Shown here one piece after another: positions 61,015 through 64,000 of a DNA stretch of 64,000 nucleotides. Under the pieces are notes generated by a model that ran no database searches, was not told the origin of the DNA, and worked only from the letters and a program-made list of their open reading frames with translations. Position numbers and translations under genes: made by a program. Each line of letters starts with the position of its first letter. The stretch's first letter is position 1. This DNA comes from JADFNB01 sp036397455 (GTDB lineage: Bacteria > Gemmatimonadota > Gemmatimonadetes > Gemmatimonadales > GWC2-71-9), in NCBI GenBank assembly GCA_036397455.1, contig DASWIX010000033.1, positions 1 to 64,000 on the forward strand, given 5' to 3'.

Positions 61015-62024
61015 GGTTTCGGCCCCCGGGCACCGATTCCCGGCGTACCGAACACGCGTGGTTGGGTCACGCGATTGATGAAGGGCACCATCGCGTTCAT
61101 CAGGAGGATCGCGTACATCATGCCCTCGGCGAGGCCACCCCACAGCCGGATAATCACCACCAGGAGCCCGATCCCCGCGCCGAAGATCCACGCGCCGATG
61201 TTCGTCACCGGTGACGTGACCATGTCGGTCGCCATGTACACCGCACCGAGCATCAAGCCGCCGGAAAACAACATGAACAGCGGACCCGGATAGCGGGCCC
61301 CGTCCAGCAGATGCAACAGGCCGGCCATCACGGCCACGGTCGCAAAGATGGAGATGGGGATGCGCCAGTTGAGGTAGTTCCGCAGCGCGAGGTACCCACC
61401 GCAAATCAGGATGACGATGCCCGAGGTTTCGCCGAGCGACCCGCCAACGCTTCCCATGATGAGGTCGCGCGTCGCCGAGCCGGTCGCCTCGAATTTCATT
61501 AGCCCGAGCGGGGTCGCGCCGGTCATCACGTCGGCAGCCGATTGCATGAGCGGCGTGGCGAAGTTGCTGCCGTAGAAATTCCACCAGTCGCCGCGGATTG
61601 GTGCGGGCCACGTCGTCATCGCCACCGGAAACGCCGCCTGGAGGAACGCCCGCCCCAACAACGCGGGATTGAACACGTTCTGTCCCAAGCCGCCAAAGAT
61701 CAGCTTGCCAAACCCGATCGCGAAGCCCGCGCCAATGAAGACCATCCACAGTGGGAGCCCCGGCGGCAGCGTCAACCCGAGCAACAAGCCGGTGATCGCG
61801 GCGGACCCGTCCCGCACCGATCCCTTCGGCGCGAAGATCCGTTCCGTGAGCAGCGCGCCGGCGGTGGCACACCCGACGACGACCAGCGCGCTCGGGCCAA
61901 AGACGTACGCCGACACCGCCACGACCGGAACCAGACTCGCGACGACGGACCACATGATCTTCGGCGTCGAATCCGGGGCCGCGAGATGTGGCGACGCGGT
62001 AACGAGGAACCGGGAATCCGTCAC
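61011..62024 (-). CDS. rnfD: Rnf complex subunit D
   Basis: From GTG 62024, which overlaps the rnfC stop (GTGA), the 337-residue membrane protein begins RFLVTASPHLAAPDSTPKIM. It has FGGLGQNVFNPALLGRAFL and DVMTGATPLGLMKFEA, whose TGAT Thr171 is the covalent FMN site, with eight to ten membrane helices. It couples electron flow to Na+ or H+ movement. The longer upstream frame overlaps rnfC and is discarded. Confidence 0.95.
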   Translation of the reverse strand: MTDSRFLVTASPHLAAPDSTPKIMWSVVASLVPVVAVSAYVFGPSALVVVGCATAGALLTERIFAPKGSVRDGSAAITGLLLGLTLPPGLPLWMVFIGAGFAIGFGKLIFGGLGQNVFNPALLGRAFLQAAFPVAMTTWPAPIRGDWWNFYGSNFATPLMQSAADVMTGATPLGLMKFEATGSATRDLIMGSVGGSLGETSGIVILICGGYLALRNYLNWRIPISIFATVAVMAGLLHLLDGARYPGPLFMLFSGGLMLGAVYMATDMVTSPVTNIGAWIFGAGIGLLVVIIRLWGGLAEGMMYAILLMNAMVPFINRVTQPRVFGTPGIGARGPKP

Positions 62025-63346
62025 GCCGCGGGCGGCCGCTGCCGCCATGCGGTCTTGGCGGCGGCAAACTGTTGAGACAGAGGGAGGTGTGACGGGCAGA
62101 CGTACGAACAGCACCCGCACAGCATGCAGTCCATCAGGTGATTCGCGACCATCTCGTCGTATCGCTCGACCGCGGCCAGCTTGCCCAGGTGCTGCGGATT
62201 GAGGAAGACCGGACAGGCGTCGAGACAGTGTCCGCAGCTGATACATGGGTACGAATGTTGCGGCCTGCACTCCGATGCCGCGAGCACGATCACGCCGGTG
62301 GTACCCTTGAGCAGCGGCGTTTCCATGTTGGCGAGCGCCGCACCCATCATGGGCCCGCCGAAGACGATCTCCCGCGCGTCGTCCGTCATCCCGCCACACG
62401 CGTCGAGGAGGTATCCGAGCGTGGTCCCCACCGGGACGATCAGGTTGGACGGCCGGCGCACGCCCTTCCCGGTCACCGTGACGATCCGCTCGACGAGCGG
62501 CATGCCCGTCTCAAACACTTCCGCGATCGTCGCGACCGACGCCGCATTCTGCACGAGAATGCCGACGTCCATGGGGAGCCCGCCGGACGGCACTTCGCGG
62601 CGGGCGATCGCTTCGATCAGCATCTTCTCCGCACCTTGCGGATACTTCACGGTCAATGGATGAATCGCGATGTCGAGATCGGGCGGTCGCGTGCGAGTCA
62701 ACGCGGCGATAGCGTCCGGCTTGTTCTTTTCGACGCCGATGGCCGCCCGGCTCACGCCGAGTGCCTTCATCAGGATGCGGATACCGAGATGCACGCGGTC
62801 CGGGTACTCCGCCATGGTTCGATGATCGGTAGTGAGGTACGGCTCGCACTCGCACCCATTCACGATGATCAGGTCGATCGGCTTGTCGGCTGGTGGCGAC
62901 AGCTTCACATGGGTCGGAAACGCCGCTCCCCCCAGACCCACGACTCCCGCTGCCCGGATCGCCTCGATGAGCCCCTTCCGGTCGAGTGCCGTCCAGTCGG
63001 GCACGAGACGTGGTCTCGGGATCTGCGCGGAGTACGGCTCGACGTCGATGCGAATGGCGTTCGCATAGGTACCGTTGGGATGAGGCCACAGACCGATGTC
63101 GGCAACGGTTCCGCTGGCTGAGGCGTGAATGGGAGATGACACCCATCCGTCGGCGGCGGCAACGAGATCACCACGCTCCACGCGGTCGCCCACCCGCACG
63201 ATCGCTTTGGCCGGTTTGCCGGTGTGCTGGCTCAGCGGAAGGACCACCGTGTCCGGAAACGGGAGTCGCCGGATCGCTTCACCCGCCGTGCGCTGTTTGA
63301 GTTCGGGCGGGTGAACCCCGTGCCGGAACGTCAGGCCACGCAGCAC
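62021..63346 (-). CDS. rnfC: Rnf complex subunit C
   Basis: The 441-residue cytoplasmic subunit begins TFRHGVHPPELKQRT. It contains an NQO1-like flavin/NADH-binding region (GVVGLGGAAFPTHVKLSPP, LIIVNGCECEPYLTTDH) and two [4Fe-4S] motifs, CISCGHCLDACP and CMLCGCCSYVCP. It connects ferredoxin-side electrons to NAD. Translation starts at GTG 63346, ten bases after the preceding ferredoxin-domain gene. Confidence 0.95.
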   Translation of the reverse strand: MLRGLTFRHGVHPPELKQRTAGEAIRRLPFPDTVVLPLSQHTGKPAKAIVRVGDRVERGDLVAAADGWVSSPIHASASGTVADIGLWPHPNGTYANAIRIDVEPYSAQIPRPRLVPDWTALDRKGLIEAIRAAGVVGLGGAAFPTHVKLSPPADKPIDLIIVNGCECEPYLTTDHRTMAEYPDRVHLGIRILMKALGVSRAAIGVEKNKPDAIAALTRTRPPDLDIAIHPLTVKYPQGAEKMLIEAIARREVPSGGLPMDVGILVQNAASVATIAEVFETGMPLVERIVTVTGKGVRRPSNLIVPVGTTLGYLLDACGGMTDDAREIVFGGPMMGAALANMETPLLKGTTGVIVLAASECRPQHSYPCISCGHCLDACPVFLNPQHLGKLAAVERYDEMVANHLMDCMLCGCCSYVCPSHLPLSQQFAAAKTAWRQRPPAA

Positions 63347-63356
63347 GTCGGAGCCC

Positions 63357-64000
63357 TTACTGGAAGCGCTCCGCGCGCTTCACCCACTTCTCGAGATCCT
63401 TCTCCTTCGGATTGAGCGGCGTTCCCGGATGAATGATCAACACCGGACAGCGCTCGGCGGCCATGACCAGTTCGCGGAACGTGCCGGCGGACGGATCCTT
63501 GACGTATGCCTGCTTCTGATCATTGTAAGCGAACAACTTGCGATTGAGGTTGGTGCACTCGTCACACGACGTGCAGCGCTCGGATTCGATGTACGGATCG
63601 AGGCCGATGCCTTCGTCCTTCTCCTCCTCGACCGCCGGCGCCGGCGCGGCCGCGGCGGGAGCGGGACCGGCGGCGGCGGGTGCTGCAACCGGCGCCGCGA
63701 CCGCCAGGCCACCGTTCCCCTCCGCCGGAAACGTCACCGGCGCGATGTCCATCGACTGGACGCGCGCCAGCAGATCGCCGATCGTCTCCTGTCCGTTCTT
63801 CCCGGCCTTCAGTAGCCCTTCCGCGAGGCGCCGCGCGATGAACGGGGGATAGCTCTGCTTCAGTTCGCGCATCTTCTGCTCGTGCTCAGCGCGCAACGCG
63901 TCGACGCGGCGGGCGAACTCCTCTTCCAGCCGGCCCTCCACCGTACCGCGCGCCACGTCGGGTACTTCGAGCCCCGCCAGTTCCTTGAGTTGGCGCCACA
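63357..64000 (-). CDS. Ferredoxin-domain protein, C-terminal part (likely fused oxidoreductase)
   Basis: An open frame enters from the right edge and ends at TAA 63359-63357, giving 214 codons. It has a helical segment (VDALRAEHEQKMRELKQSY), an Ala/Pro-rich linker, and a C-terminal single-cluster ferredoxin-like domain: SERCTSCDECTNLNRKLFAY, then AAERCPVLIIHPGTPLNPKE. Four cysteines (C-x2-C-x2-C plus a distant C) would hold one [4Fe-4S]. Similar tails follow pyruvate or 2-oxoacid:ferredoxin oxidoreductase-like proteins, but the rest lies outside the window. It directly precedes rnfC, so it probably delivers electrons to Rnf. Confidence 0.7.
   Translation of the reverse strand, partial: WRQLKELAGLEVPDVARGTVEGRLEEEFARRVDALRAEHEQKMRELKQSYPPFIARRLAEGLLKAGKNGQETIGDLLARVQSMDIAPVTFPAEGNGGLAVAAPVAAPAAAGPAPAAAAPAPAVEEEKDEGIGLDPYIESERCTSCDECTNLNRKLFAYNDQKQAYVKDPSAGTFRELVMAAERCPVLIIHPGTPLNPKEKDLEKWVKRAERFQ

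Noticed and set aside
1..64000. tRNA, rRNA, riboswitch or replication origin
   Set aside because: I looked for tRNA T-arm and acceptor patterns, clustered DnaA boxes and long conserved leader structures by eye and found none that held up.

Overview
The window is about 64 kb of high-GC bacterial chromosome. It is dense and mostly operonic, with many ATGA or GTGA stop/start overlaps. Many predicted secreted lipoproteins (six-bladed propeller, RCC1, TPR, choice-of-anchor-B, Ig-like), a BlaI/M56 pair, GH57-based glycogen enzymes and an Rnf complex suggest a Gram-negative environmental bacterium. Gemmatimonadota is my best guess and Acidobacteriota-like lineages are an alternative; this is inferred from gene content only. 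No tRNA, rRNA, CRISPR array, prophage or intact insertion sequence was seen.

Layout. 1-5 kb: tail of a MazF-like toxin, a decayed IS110 transposase, an orphan gene, an Ig-like lipoprotein with an HExxH motif, a complete MazE/MazF-type pair, an M50 protease and a VOC protein. 5-15 kb: RCC1 lipoprotein, Na+-dependent symporter with a threonine dehydratase, TPR lipoprotein, MFS exporter divergent from a beta-propeller lipoprotein, DUF819 membrane protein. 15-20.4 kb: RND pump, TolC and adaptor operon. 20.4-25.3 kb: DinB, a DsbD/CcdA-like protein with a TlpA-like thioredoxin, Kup, and a secreted peroxiredoxin whose peroxidatic residue is encoded by an in-frame UGA (candidate selenoprotein). 25.3-29.6 kb: MacAB-like ABC exporter. 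29.8-33.2 kb: beta-helix/PA14 protein and an M19 dipeptidase. 33.3-42.6 kb: five-gene alpha-glucan operon (phosphorylase, glycogen synthase, three GH57 enzymes). 42.9-49.5 kb: zinc ribbon, dienelactone hydrolase, lipoproteins, nitronate monooxygenase, YcaQ-like protein. 49.5-53.7 kb: an ArsC-like protein with UGA at its catalytic cysteine (second candidate selenoprotein), then a BlaI repressor with twin operators, an M56 peptidase fused to HEAT repeats, and a secreted HEAT protein. 53.8-57.9 kb: lipoproteins, a CbiX-like lipoprotein, small proteins and a Uma2 fragment. 57.9-64 kb: Rnf operon reading leftward (ferredoxin-domain protein, rnfC, D, G, E, A, a Cys-rich mini-protein, apbE), with no rnfB in the window.

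Most notable: two independent UGA-interrupted redox genes, each with UGA exactly at the catalytic cysteine and a hairpin at the bacterial SECIS distance. Gene callers would split both. Next are the 57-residue Cys-rich membrane protein between rnfA and apbE together with the missing rnfB, and the BlaI regulon with two identical-half-site operators over its promoter. The periplasmic thiol-reducing pair (DsbD-like plus TlpA-like) lies about 2 kb from the secreted Sec-peroxiredoxin and could supply its reductant; that link is inference.
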